Source of the DNA: Sorghum bicolor
Taxonomy: Eukaryota > Streptophyta > Magnoliopsida > Poales > Poaceae
Direction: 5' to 3'
Assembly: GCF_000003195.3 (NCBI RefSeq)
Contig: NC_012873.2
Location: 18,895,161-18,959,160, forward strand
Length of the DNA: 64,000 nucleotides
Part shown: in pieces, positions 46,106 to 57,227 of the stretch
How the letters are laid out: each line of letters opens with the position of its first letter
How positions within the stretch are numbered: position 1 is the stretch's first letter
Notes under the pieces: generated by a model
The model's database searches: none
What the model was told of the DNA's origin: nothing
What the model saw: the letters and a program-made list of their open reading frames with translations, nothing else
Program-made: the position numbers and the translations under genes

Positions 46106-48811
46106 AGTTCGGGATCCAGAGTTGACAGAGAATGTTTTGTGTTTTGAATTTGGGAGTGTAGACCTTTAGCCTCTTGCTTCTTCAAAGACCTATCATTCTA
46201 CATAGTGGCCCTAGAGGATATATTTTTACTTGCTTTTCCCACCATGGCAAAGTAATCATCAAGGTGGGCAGCAAATTCTAGGGAAGCTTTGAGGGCAGAA
46301 GGAATGCCTTGGACAATAAGCTCGAGAAGATCTCTTATCTGGTCTACTTCTTGAACGAGAGTGTTGATGTCCTTATCTAGCAGAGAAGATATGTCCTTCA
46401 ACCGAGCTTGATTCCCCACTATTAGAGTTGTTTGGATGTGGCTTCTTCACCCTTTTCACTGATGTAGTCCTCAACAGTGAAGGAATAGTTGGTAGTTGGC
46501 TTGATGATGTTCTTTAATAAAACAAAAAGGAAATAACTATGTTAGCCGATGAGATGGGTTTGTCGAAAGTAGTTTAGAGGAAGGTGTTACCTGTTGTGTT
46601 GGATGATCATCAATTTGAGCTGTGTCTTGGTCAGGCTAAGAGCTTAATTGAATAACCAGCAATGGTGGATCTAGAGCTTGATTAGAAGAAGATTCTTCAG
46701 CCAGTTTGTCCAAAATTTCATCTATTTCTAGAAATGCAGGTAATGGGATATCAGTATAATGGATAGACATGCCAAGAAGAGAGAGAATGATGATCTAAAT
46801 GATATTACCAATGTGCTCACTGGTTTCGTGGATTTTTGTGTCTTTGGTAGATGCTCGGGGAGAAGTATCTATAGTTGGGAGAACATTGCTTGATCCCGAG
46901 AGTTCAATATGCAGCTGCAGTGGAGGTGATAAAGTAGAGAGAGTCAAAGTTATTGTCGAATGAGGACATTACCGAATGAAAGATAAAAGTTCATACCTTC
47001 GGAGCTGGTTTGACTTTCTTGGACCTTTTCCTCCTGGCTATATTGACATCCTCGAAGGCTCTTCTTTTACCTAGAGGTGTTGTAGACAAAGCTGCAGGGA
47101 TGTTCATGAAAACTGGTAAAGTTGGGGCATCGAATCCCAGGACAGGTTTAGGCCTAGCTTTATAGTATTGAACCTCTTTGGAAGGAGGAATGGGTTCAAT
47201 GTCCTATGAATAACAGAGTGTGAGATGAGAAAATTCAAAACATAGAAAGATGATGAATGCAATGAGATTACCTCACTATCAGGAGCGAATTGAGGTTGCA
47301 AATCTTGGCATAAAGGGTGCACTGGTACGTTACAGATATGAGCATGCCATTCTTGCCACCATGAAGAAAAGAGGGGATGGGCAGCTTCTATTATCCTGAA
47401 TGGAGAGGGTTCATATGTTGGCAGAGTGCATCCAAGCTCGAAAACTTTGTTGGCTTCTATCCCATCCCTAATTACCTCTCTGAACCTTATAATTGTTGAG
47501 AAGAAAATCCTTGGAGGTAGCTGACCACATCCTAGTTGTCTCGCAGCTACATTTGGATTGTAGAATTCATAACTAGGCTGCACCAGCCTCCCATGATGGA
47601 ATTCTGATGGCAGAATGCAAGGTTTGTTGAAGGAATTGAAGACCTCTGTGGACACTTTATCTGAACAGCCGAATTCATAGTTGAACTTATAGGGAAGGGT
47701 TAAGTCTTCATTTTCTCTATAAGGAAGCAAAAGCACATTGTCAAAACCTTTGAACTAGAGCTTGAAGAGATGACCAATGTCTATGTCAATATGGACAGAA
47801 GATGCAGCTTCCCCATAAGTTTGGCAGGCTTTGGTCTTTGCTATGCTGCCTTCGGCATAGTTGATTGAAGGGAAGCTTAAACTATGAAGGTCCATAGAGA
47901 TTATCTGGTGCATATACAATTGAAACCACATTTGAACTAGCCACCAAGGGCCACTCACACAAGATATTTCTACTCCTTCATGCATCTGGGCAGTGATCTG
48001 ATGCATCATATGATAGGCAGATCCCAAAAGTTATTTGCCTAGTGGGATCGAGGTACCTGCAGCTAAGTCCTCGGCCATCACTATGTGATTCAGAGTTGGT
48101 TCATTGGATTTTCCACAGAAAATGAATCTGCATAGCCACATGTTCATGAAGGTATTGTATTCCTTATCAGTAATAGTACCAGATGGGGCCATGTAAGTTT
48201 AGATATATTTGGCCCATCCAACCCTAGATTTAATAACTTTTTGGCTACTGTTGCCCTTGTACTTAAAGGGGTATACTGGTTTTGTCACATTCAGACTAGT
48301 CATCATAAACACATCGGCTAAAGTGAGGGTCATCATACCATGGTCAAAGACAAAAGCATTGATGGCGTCAGACCAGAAGTGAGCAGCTGCTATTAGAAGG
48401 GAGTCATTTCTAGGCATTTCTGACAAAGATAGTTCCAAGCAGTGCTAAATGTCCTAGGCTTCCCAATGGCTGCTACTTTTCTCTTGCATCCTCTCGTACC
48501 AACTTCGCCATCCAGTGATCGGAGGAAACGACCAGTTCTTGAAGGTGTTTGGCCATCGGTTCGGTGGTGTAACTCTAGATTTGAAAGGGATTCTCAAAGT
48601 TTCTTTCTCAATGAACTCAGTTGGGTACTCGGGTCAGAATCTCAGGATTGGCGACGTAGGGGATTAAGATCTCATTCTTGTATTCCTTCAAAGAATGATA
48701 AAATCAAGGAGCAAATTAGTTGGAGGAAAAGGCAAGAAAACCAAGTGGGAGTTGCCAAATGCATAAAGATGAAGTGTGATTTACCTTTGGAATTTTGTTT
48801 TGGGCCGCCAT
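46106..48811 (-). pseudogene. Element 1 antisense gene, plant-mobile-domain-like (N-terminal part)
   Basis: Exon 1 is the ATG at 48809-48811 to 48785, encoding nine residues (MAAQNKIPK). A GT-AG intron of 99 bp (48784-48686) follows. Later sequence includes LLIAAAHFWSDAINAFVFDH, TLADVFMM, a GPWWLVQMWFQLYMHQ stretch and EFYNPNVAARQLGCGQLPPR, matching the element 2 protein segment by segment. The C-terminal portion (46419-46198) is a coiled coil leading in frame to 13550-13292. Many stops and shifts are present, for example near 48600-48440, 48028 and 46198. The promoter-side spacer is only 150 bp, against 557 bp in element 2. Confidence 0.7.
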
Positions 48812-48947
48812 TAAAGATTCGAGGCGGATTTGGAACTATGCTGGGAGTCTAGATCTTCGGGCGGCGGCTATGGTCTTGAACAGTGTTGACCTAAAAGAAA
48901 GGAAGAGCTTGTGGTCAATTTTAGGATAAAACAACTTTTGTCTCAAA

Positions 48948-48961
48948 ATTGAGGGGGCATG
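48948..48961 (+). other. Polypurine tract of element 1
   Basis: ATTGAGGGGGCATG directly before the 3' LTR start TGTTAACAC. Confidence 0.75.
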
Positions 48962-50340
48962 TGTTAACACTGGATTTTGGCATGTTTAAGAAGATGACAG
49001 GTGGGCCAGTGCACGGAGGTTTCGTAGAAAAGCAGGTGTTTTGAGTATTTCAGCAAATATCTATGCGGTCGACTAATTCGTGGAGATTCGACAAGCGCCT
49101 ATGCAATCGGTTATCCTTGGAAAGGCAGTTTCGTTTAGGAAGCGTCAAAAATGGCAAGTGAAGACCGATCCGACAGGGGGAAATCATGATAGTTAAGGCA
49201 ATGAAGGTTCCGAGGAGGATTGAAACTAATGATGTCACATTTTTAAGTTTCCTTTATTGTTTAGTCGTAGTCTTGTAGGATTCGTGTTACGACCAGGGTA
49301 TAAATATGAGCCCTTGGTCATTGTAAAGTTTGTTCACAACCAAATCAATTCAATTGGCCCCATGCCAACTTCGAGTCTTTGTCGTGTCGTCGAGTTATTC
49401 GAGAGGAACCACCGATTCGTCGACCTCCGTAAGTTCTGACAACCTTGTTATCATGTCTAGTATCATGCGGTGGATACGTTGATACAAGTAGTCTTCTTTG
49501 TCACAATGACCGTGCGGCAGGTCTTTGCTTGATAATCAAGAAATCTTCTCTTATGCTTTGTTCATTACGAGTAGATACCGTGCGGTAGGCGTTTGCTTGA
49601 TGTACCTAGCAAAGTGAGATAGTTATCGGCTCTATTAGACTTGACAAGATCTAATAGATTCATCAATTTATCATGTGTTGCATGTTTTAAATACTTTATA
49701 TATTTGCATTACCCTTTTGCCCAATCTAGATTGGTAAGGTTCAGCTCCATATTTTTACAAATCTATTTATGCTCTAATGGTTTATTTTTCATGTCATTAT
49801 TACGAACAGATCATATGCTTACAATAGCCAAACTAAACTAATCTAGGTTGTCACATGTTGTGGGTTTATGTATGTCGAATACGCTTGAATTTAGATAAAG
49901 CAAGTGTCGTGCAGTGGACATAAGCTTTTGATCAATTTAATCGTGTTTGCTTGCATGTTCCTTCTTCATGGATCCCAATTCGCCTAGATTACCGAGCTTG
50001 GTTACATTTTAAATCATAATTAATTATAACTCATCTTTCATACACGTGTATTCGGTAATCAATATCTTATATTCATTTTAGCCGAATAACCTACAAACCT
50101 GTTGGTAGACAGCTTTTATAGTTGTATGTCATCGTAAGTGGCTTCAGGGCCATATATATGGAACTGTCTGGTCTCTCCTGACATTTTCCAGTTTTGTATC
50201 TAATAAATTTTGTCCCTTGTTAGTTGCAGGTCAAACTGACTGGCACATTTCTGGATTTTGAAACACCCGAGCACCTGATTGAAGCCACGCTTTTCGGCTT
50301 TGTGTGTGTAAGGCACTGTGCGTCAGATTTTGTGTGAACA
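48962..50340 (+). repeat. 3' LTR of Gypsy element 1
   Basis: Begins TGTTAACACTGG, ends GTGTGAACA, and is followed by the GGTTG TSD. The TATA box GTATAAATAT is at 49298-49307. It contains an insertion relative to the 5' LTR near 49735 (AAGGTTCAGCTCCAT). Confidence 0.92.
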
Positions 50341-50697
50341 GGTTGGTTAGGCAAACAGGGATAACAAGTTAGATGGCTTGTCTCTTGGAGAAGCTCTAAG
50401 AGTCTATTGTGGTGCTCTTATATTTGGATAGTTATTTTCATTTAAAGAGCCTCTAAATCACTAGTATGGAAATTTAATGGAGGCGGTCATTTTTTATTAA
50501 TGGAGGTAGACATTCGCAACCGCCTCCAATGGAAGGCCTTGGTTAATCGAGACTTAATGGAGGCAGTTGTTTTACCTGCTCGGTTAATCAATTAAAAAAT
50601 AAAAAAAGACAAGCCCAAACGTGAGCCCATCCGGGGCCTAGCGTCGAGCCCATCCACAACTCATATCATGTGTCGCCGGGAGTAGCCACTGTCGAGC

Positions 50698-50915
50698 ATG
50701 TTGATGGATCCGGCCACCCCGAGCTCCCCACCGACGGATTCGGCCACCTTGAGGTTGATGTCAACGGATCCAGCCGCTAGTTCGCCACAAATGGATCTAG
50801 CCACCTCGAGGTTGCTGCCGACAAATTCGGCTACCTTGAGGACACCGTCGATGGATCTAGCAGCCCTGAGCTCGCCATCGATGGATTTGGTCGCCAAGCT
50901 CGCTGCTAATGGATT
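50698..50915 (+). repeat. Tandem array of about 30-bp units inside the mini-CACTA
   Basis: About seven or eight degenerate units beginning GGAT(C/T)(C/T)GGCCACC and carrying CTTGAGGTTG or CGAGCTCGCC. Frames on both strands stay open through it because the unit is near a multiple of three; neither is likely to be a gene. Confidence 0.7.
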
Positions 50916-50979
50916 CGTCGCCTGGACCTAGGAGAGCCATCAGGGGCCACCATTGCTCACACTCAGGGGAGGGAGAAGC

Positions 50980-51240
50980 CTGCTTGTTGCTTGAGATGGA
51001 GGGGTCGTCTCACCATGGCCACAGCTCCACATAGACCTACGCTCCTCGCGCCACCATAGAGAGTGATGTCGGGAGAGATGGGAGGGAGGGAGAGCCGATA
51101 GGAGAGAGGGAGGGAGCACTGAGGAGAGAGTGTGTGCAAGGAGTGAGGAAAGCGAGCACCGGGAGAAATGGAGTGAGGGAGCACTTAGGGAGAGAGGAAT
51201 GGGTGTGTGGCTGCGCCGCTAGGAAAGAACAAACCCTAAC
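50980..51240 (-). other. Gene-leader-like segment captured in the mini-CACTA
   Basis: On the minus strand TTAGGGTTTG is followed by a CT-rich leader (CTCTCTCCC, CCTCCCTCTC) and an ATG with VARGA-like codons near 51063. It looks like the 5' end of a gene, but the frame soon runs into the tandem array. A captured host promoter/5'UTR is possible; expression is unknown. Confidence 0.35.
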
Positions 51241-51700
51241 TTCATCTATATATCGAAGATGGTTATCAGGCCTCATCTAGGCCATTTGGGCCTCAACCTT
51301 TTTTTTGAGGTGGGTCTTATAGTGTGCCTACCTCCAAAAATAGATTTATGGAGGCGAGCACCTTAAGACGAACACCTCCATTAATAAGGATTAATGGAGG
51401 CGGGCCTTATACTGTGCTCGCCTCCGAAAATTCATTTATGGAGACGGACACCTTAAGACGTTCGCCTCCGTTAATATGGACTAATGGAGGTGGGCTTTTT
51501 AATGTGCCTACCTCCATTAATATTTAACCGAGGCGGGCTATTCATAGGTCAGCTGTGGCTCGCTTGGCTAAAAACAATCGAGGCAGGCAAAAAGTATGCC
51601 CGCCTCCATTCAAAAAACCGTACCACGCAAAAGAAATCTTGTACTAGTGAATCTTGGTTTTTATAGATTTATTTTACCTAGTCTCTTGGAGATGCTCTTA

Positions 51701-53080
51701 CTCGCCTGCTTCCATTCTATCACCGCTGCAGAGGGCCCTTCGCCCCACGCCGCCAATGCCCCATGGGCGTCCTGACCCTACCGCCACCACCCTCCCTGTA
51801 CTAAGGGTGTCCCCGATGCCAACACAAGCGCTATCGTCAGCCTAAGGGCCTCCCGACACCCCTTGGCTCTAAGGGCCTCCCGACACGCATCACACAGACC
51901 GCTTGGCTTCATAAAGTTTATCTTCCACTGTATTGTTATCTATTCAAGGCAGATACTATTGTTCAATATTTTTTCTTATATTTTAATAACACTACTTTGG
52001 GTGCTCTCTTAGCTTTTACCTTTTGGTCCCATCGCGAGACTAACTTTTACATATTCAACATCTTCCATTCGTCTTATGTATGGATTATATATGTAGTATA
52101 ATATACAAAGTATCTTACTATATTACAAGGTTATGAAAGCTAAGAGGTAAACTAAGTCTGTGTCATTACTGCAAATGTAGAACATTTTTTGGAATTTGAA
52201 TGGGTTATAAATCATATGGCCATATTATGTAACCATCCAGATCGATTGTTATAGAGTTGGTCGACGAGCATCTTTCTCTATAACTAGAAATAATGAAGAT
52301 TAAAAGCAGATATAAATCTCCAATAGATCTCCTTTTCAACCCTCTTTCTCAAGTTTTTTCTCAAACAAGGAAACCGTCCTCTCAATCCCTCGAAAAAGGG
52401 AAAGAATCACATTTTTCTAAATCTCTTTTCTTTCTTTCCCTCTCACTGACCTCTAGGGCCCACACTGGGATAGCTATTGCCACACACCATGTTGTGCCCT
52501 AAGCCAGGAAGGTCACTGCCTCCATATTGCGCCTCACACCGCCCACACTAGGATCACCATGGCATGACCCCATGCCCCGCTTTTTTGTGCCAGTGTGCTG
52601 CCACCACCACACCGTGCCACACCTCGGGCAAGCCTCAGCTACCATGATACGCCACCACTATGTCTTGTCGCACCTTCTGCACATAGCTACTTTCGTGCAC
52701 TCCTGCTCTAGAGCTATCAAGATGGGAGAAACTAGAGAAGAGAAAAAGAAGGAATGAATATTTATCTAGTGTTGTAATTTAGTTTTCTCAGTCACCTACT
52801 CTAGATTTCAAGAGAAAGGGAAAAGATGATTTGATGACCAATCTAAGTGACAATATCTTGAGACTGACACCGTCTAGCGAACATGTTTTTTTTTGGGGGG
52901 GGGGGTTAAGCCACTCGGATTGATTTGAGAAAATAGTTACATCGTTTATAAGTAATTGTTGAATAGATGCAGGGGGTCATTGTTGATATTTCTAATATGA
53001 TTACAAATAAGAAATTTAATCTCTATCCTAGTAAAGGCATTAATAAATATTTGGGACATCTCTTACCATTGCTTAAGTTA
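51701..53080. other. Gene-free stretch
   Basis: Contains CT-rich and proline-type low-complexity sequence near 51720-51900 and 52290-52730, and a T-run followed by a G-run at 52886-52905. The short ORFs lack domain features. The T/G run followed by GATTGATTTGAGAAAATAG may be a LINE 3' end on the minus strand, but this is weak. Confidence 0.4.
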
Positions 53081-54190
53081 GGTTGTCATCCCCAACATAA
53101 CACCAAAAGATGTAGTTGTACTTATGATCATGGCACTATAGAAAAATGAATAAAAGTTATCCGCAAGCGCACAAATAAAATACATCCATTGTAGCATTTC
53201 ACCTAGGAAAATTCTAGGTATCGTTATTTATAATTTTACCACTGGGAAGACACTTGGAGGTATAAAAGCTATATCTTACACTTGTGATAAGAGTTCCACT
53301 AGATCAATACTCGAAATAGGGATCAATCATATCATAACTAAGGATAATTAATAACAAGTCAACATATCTCAAAAGGAATCCAGCGAGCATTTCCTTCTTG
53401 GGCGTGATTCCAGAAAGAACTAGAAAATAGAGACTAACTCCTAGGGTTATTCTAGCTATAGGTCATTGAGCTACCTTAATTAGTGCAATTATATTTAGTA
53501 ATCATAGTCATGACTTAACCTGGATCCGTACACAAGAGACATTGCTAAGGTGCGTCAGGAACATAGCAAGACATCACCTCGCAACTCCACTTTAGTACTC
53601 CTATATTCAGGGAGTGGACTACATGGGACTCAGTGAAGTTGTCACCTTCGTGATCTACCACATGGCCTAGAACATAGGGTTTATTCGTAGATAGACATTG
53701 TCTAAGCACCACGCCTACACAACTTCTACCACCCACCCCTGAGCTTAAAGGATGAGTGCTATACGAACATGTCCATAAACATAAAGCTAATCCAACTATA
53801 CTAAACATATAATCAAAGTAGGCAATGAACTTATAATTATACCAAGTCATATCAAGTATTAAACTCAAACACAAACTAGAATAAGAACTAGAGGGGAATT
53901 ATGAACTAGACAAGAACACGATGAACTAGATGAACTAGAACAAGAACAAGATGAACTAGAAGATCTAATTGATGAACTAGAAGAACAAAGGATGAACTAG
54001 GAAATAAACATAATGAACTAGAAGGTAAATAACTCAAATAGATTAACAATGTTGAATACAAGAGAGAAGTACAAGGCTTTACCTAGTCTCCTCACGACTA
54101 GATCTAGAATCCAAGCGTTGCTTGACTCCTCTAGTTCCTATTCTTATATTCTAGCTATGCCCTAGTTGGTGGAGCTCTAAACTCAACTAT
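53080..54190 (-). mobile_element. LTR-type fragment, minus orientation
   Basis: The order TTGTCATCCCCAACA, ATCCGCAAGCGCACAAATAA, GCATTTCACCTAGGAA, GTGGACTACATGG..GTTGTCACC and CACCACGCCTACA mirrors the plus-strand LTR at 61194-62653 read backwards. It is cut off at the left edge of the Copia fragment (near 54190). The family was not named. The GAACTAGAT microsatellite at 53880-54050 lies within. Confidence 0.5.
53880..54050. repeat. GAACTAGAT-type simple repeat
   Basis: Irregular units such as GATGAACTAGAA and GAACAAGAT. A related simple repeat is found at 1918-2095 in the other LTR-like fragment. Confidence 0.75.
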
Positions 54191-54195
54191 GAGAT

Positions 54196-55127
54196 ATGAG
54201 ATATGATCAAGACTTTTGTGAAGAGTTTGGAAAAATGATGGCAAATGAGTTTGAGATGTCCATGATTGGAGAGCTTAGTTACTTTCTTGGTCTTCAAATC
54301 AAGCAAATGAAGGATGGCACTTTTGTGAGTCAAGGAAAGTACATCAAGGACATGATCAAGAAGTTTGGGTTGCAAGAAGCTAAACCAATGAGCACACCTA
54401 TGGGCACAAATGATCAATTAGGTAGTGATGCAAGTGGGAACATGGTAGATCAAAAGCTATATCGGTCCATAATTGGAAGTTTGCTCTATGTCACCGCATC
54501 AAGGCTGGATGTGATGTTTAGTGTGTGCAAGTGTGCAAGATATCAAGCTTCACCAAGGGAGAGTCACTTGAAGGCAACCAAGAGGATATTGAGGTAACTT
54601 AAGGGCACTCATGATGTTGGATTATGGTACCCCAAGGGGTCTAACTTTGAGTTGATTGGATATTCGGATTCCGATTATGGTGGATGCAAGATTGATAGAA
54701 TGAGCACAAGTGGCACTTGTCAATTGCTAGGAAGGTCTCTAGTTTCATGGTCATCAAAGAAACAAAACAGTGTTGCACTATCAACCACCGAGGCCGAATA
54801 CATTAGTGTGGTAGTTGTTGTGCACAATTGCTTTAGATGAAAGCTACCTTGAATGACTTTGGAATCAAATTCAAGAATGTGCCTTTGCTATGTGACAATG
54901 AGAGTGCAATCAAGATGACACAAAATCCGGTTCAACATTCAAGAACCAAGCACATTGACATAAGGCACCATTTCATAAGGGACCGTCAACAAAAGGGTGA
55001 TATTAGCATTGAAAGCATTGGCACCAAAGATCAACTAGCCGACATCTTTACAAAGCCACTTGATGAGAAGAGATTTTGCAAGTTGAGGAATGAATTAAAC
55101 ATACTTGACTTCTCCAACTTGAGATGA
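54196..55127 (+). pseudogene. Ty1/Copia (SIRE-type) pol 3' end, RT and RNase H
   Basis: Plus-strand remains of Copia RT (GELSYFLGLQIKQMKDGTF, KPMSTPMGTN, YRSIIGSLLYVTASRLDVMF) and RNase H (GYSDSDYGGCKIDRMSTSGT, ALSTTEAEYIS, LLCDNESAIKMTQNPVQHSR, DIFTKPLDEKRF). Catalytic Asp, Glu and Asp positions are visible. The 5' part of the element, including integrase and the 5' LTR, is missing. A TAA interrupts near 54595 (RILR then stop) and a frameshift near 54838 separates the last part. The product is not functional. Confidence 0.88.
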
Positions 55128-56180
55128 GTGCACCCCTACATTTATATATGACATGCCTCTCCTCCAACAAAGCAAGGTAAAGATGGTTGACATAGCATTC
55201 ATACTTTGCTAAGGACATGATTAGCTCATGTAGACATATTTGCATGACAAATAGGCTCATTCATGAAAAACAAAATGAATTGATTTTTGTATGGTACCAC
55301 TATTGCTTCTATGTTTGATTGATCTAGTGGTAGCATATGACATGTTTGTGAGCTTGCAAACCTAGTGTTGAATCTAGAATATGAGCTTATGATGTGTATT
55401 TCAACATGGTCAACATAACCCTTATACTTCATGAGGTGTGAAAAAGCTTGTCCTTGGATCAAACTGAATTACATGTTCTAGGCAAGTGATCTAGATGGAA
55501 CCATAATTTGACCCTCACATTGATTGACTTAATACTCACTAAATTTTGAACCTTTGTGGTCATTGATGACAAAGGGGGAGAGAAACAAAGATAAAGTCAA
55601 AAAGGGGAAGAGAAACAAAGATAGGGAGAGAAAACACCTTTAAAACTTGAGCACACAAATAGGGGGAGCAAGCTCATGAACCATTTGTTGCATTTTAATG
55701 TGCACTAACATAATGATGTGTTGCATTGAAAGCTTAAATATACTACTCTTGTTTGATTGGTGCTTGCTAGAAATAGAACTTGAATGATGCTTTGAATTCT
55801 AGCATAGAGTTTTATTTTTAGGTGGTATCTAGACATATAATGTGATCTCACGAGGTATCTTGAGTTTTTGATGTATGTCTAGCTACATTGGTGCTAAGGA
55901 TGGTATATTGGCTAGTCCAATTGGTATCATGCTTCAAAGGTCCATTCTATATACCTTATCATCATTTTGGTAGTAATAAATCTTCCAAAATTCCAATTTC
56001 TTGCATATGTGTAAATTTGAACCAAACTCATGGAAGCACATATGTAGGGGGAGCTAGTACTACCAAAACCAAAATTGAAATGTTTGTCCAACCTTGTCTC
56101 ATGATTAGAATGCTTTGGACAAGCAATTCAAGTTCATTATGATTTCATTTCATATCTTTGTGATGGTTGTCATCAATTAC
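55128..56180 (+). other. Region between pol and 3' LTR of the Copia element
   Basis: About 1 kb with no long frame. Runs such as AAAGGGGGAGAGAAACAAAG at 55571 and AGGGGGAGC at 55660 and 56045 repeat a polypurine-like word. SIRE elements often carry an env-like ORF here; none is intact. Confidence 0.5.
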
Positions 56181-56193
56181 AAAAAGGGGGAGA
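56181..56193 (+). other. Polypurine tract of the Copia element
   Basis: AAAAAGGGGGAGA directly before the LTR start TGAAAGCCC. Confidence 0.8.
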
Positions 56194-56759
56194 TTGAAAG
56201 CCCAAGTTTGGTTTTGGTAATTAATGACACCAAGTTGCTAATGCTTTGTGTTTAAGTGATTTGAGTTAGGCATAGCAACACATGTGACGAAGGTGCATGG
56301 TGGCATGGAAAGGTGGCCACATGATCACAAAGGGATGAAGCATGAAGTGAAGATCATGGTGATAGATGAGGAGCAAAGTTATCAAGGCAAAGGTATAAAC
56401 ATAGGGTTTTACTTTTGCCGGTCTAAGATGAGTAGAGAAGTGATTGACCGGTTTTAGGATAGATAGCCGACTATCAAGAGGGGAAATCACGGTCATCTCT
56501 CAAATCAAGTGCTACTAGGTCCATATCGTGAGCATATGCTTGAGGATCTAGTAAAGTACTAACTTAACTCCTTTGGCGAAAATGTTTGTGAAAAGCTAAC
56601 ACACATGCACTTTGGTGGTGGACACTTGTTGATGTTTAGCACATTTGCAAAGGAGGTGGTTTTCCTAGGGTTGAGAGGGGTGTGGGATCGGCATGATTCG
56701 GCGCTTTTGAGAAATTTAAGTGTATATTTTCTATTGCGCCGGTGGGAAATTTGGAGAAG

Positions 56760-57180
56760 TCGCGGAAGTGTTTTCCACCGAGAAACACTCACCGGACGCA
56801 CTGCGTGGAGGCACCGGACGCTGGCCTTTTGCGTCCGATGTACTGTCGTGTGTAGCAGAGTGCACCGGACACACCGGAGTGAGTCCGGTGCTTAGCGTCC
56901 GATGTGCGGGCGTTTTGGCGACCCTCTCTGTGCATAAGTCTGGTGAGCACCGAACACTGAGGGTGCGTCCGGTGGCTCACGTCCGGTGACTCGGCAAGTT
57001 TGCAAAGCTCTCTGCGCACGGATCCGGTGTGCACCGGACGGGTCCGGTGGTTGGCAGGTAGCCGTTAGAAACTGACATGCAAGATTCAAGAAGGACACGT
57101 GGCCAACCCCAGTGCACCGGACGCAGGGGGTCGAGCGTCCGGTGCTCACTTGGTAGCGTCCGGTGCCCCCGATTTCAGCC
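56760..57180. repeat. CACCGGACG/CGTCCGGTG repeat cluster in the LTR
   Basis: More than a dozen copies of CACCGGAC, GTCCGGTG or one-base variants, in both orientations, lie in about 420 bases upstream of the TATA box. It is GC- and CpG-rich against AT-rich flanks. Confidence 0.85.
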
Positions 57181-57216
57181 CAGTGAAAGTGGCCAACAGC
57201 TAGTTCTTTGAGGGAG

Positions 57217-57227
57217 CTTATAAATAG
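57217..57227 (+). promoter_or_regulatory. TATA box of the Copia LTR
   Basis: CTTATAAATAG just downstream of the CCGGACG cluster, positioned as the U3 promoter. Confidence 0.6.

Larger units (their letters stand above)
4448..50340 (+). mobile_element. Ty3/Gypsy element 1, Tat-like, with nested insertions
   Basis: A full LTR pair (4448-5803 and 48962-50340), TG start and GGTTG TSD (4443-4447 and 50341-50345) define the element. Plus-strand gag-pol occupies 5842-12307, and minus-strand antisense genes lie between pol and the 3' LTR. Gypsy element 3 (13551-46100) is inserted in the C-terminal part of the antisense gene. Without it the element is about 13.3 kb. The gag-pol frame is broken many times. 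The Tat-like assignment rests on the YIDD-type RT, the PBS style and the antisense gene, and is inferred. Confidence 0.9.
4152..50396. mobile_element. Second Tourist-like MITE, split by Gypsy element 1
   Basis: The left end is GAGCATCTCCAACA at 4152 and the right end CTTGGAGAAGCTC at 50396, with TAA at 4149-4151 and 50397-50399. Without Gypsy element 1 the MITE is about 350 bp (4152-4447 plus 50346-50396). It lies inside the related MITE that starts at 3882. Confidence 0.75.
50459..51649. mobile_element. Non-autonomous CACTA element
   Basis: Termini CACTAGTA and TACTAGTG, with AAT on both sides (50456-50458 and 51650-51652). Both ends carry repeats of TTAATGGAGGCGG and its complement, the subterminal repeats. 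The interior has a pyrimidine-rich, 5'UTR-like stretch and a tandem array, but no transposase. The 1191-bp element lies inside the right arm of the outermost MITE. Confidence 0.88.
3882..51697. mobile_element. Outermost Tourist-like MITE, split by nested insertions
   Basis: The left end GAGCATCTCTAAGAGACTAG (3882) pairs with a right end whose reverse complement begins GAGCATCTCCAAGAGACTAG (ending 51697). TTA flanks both (3879-3881 and 51698-51700). Its own sequence is only about 370 bp: 3882-4151, 50400-50458 and 51653-51697. The rest is a second MITE containing all the Gypsy elements, plus a small CACTA element. Confidence 0.75.

Noticed and set aside
50661..50931. Open frames of 77-78 codons on both strands of the mini-CACTA array
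   Set aside because: A near 30-bp tandem repeat keeps frames open on both strands by periodicity.
52886..52905. LINE insertion at the T/G run
   Set aside because: Only a T-run and weak tail similarity; no coding remnant or TSD.
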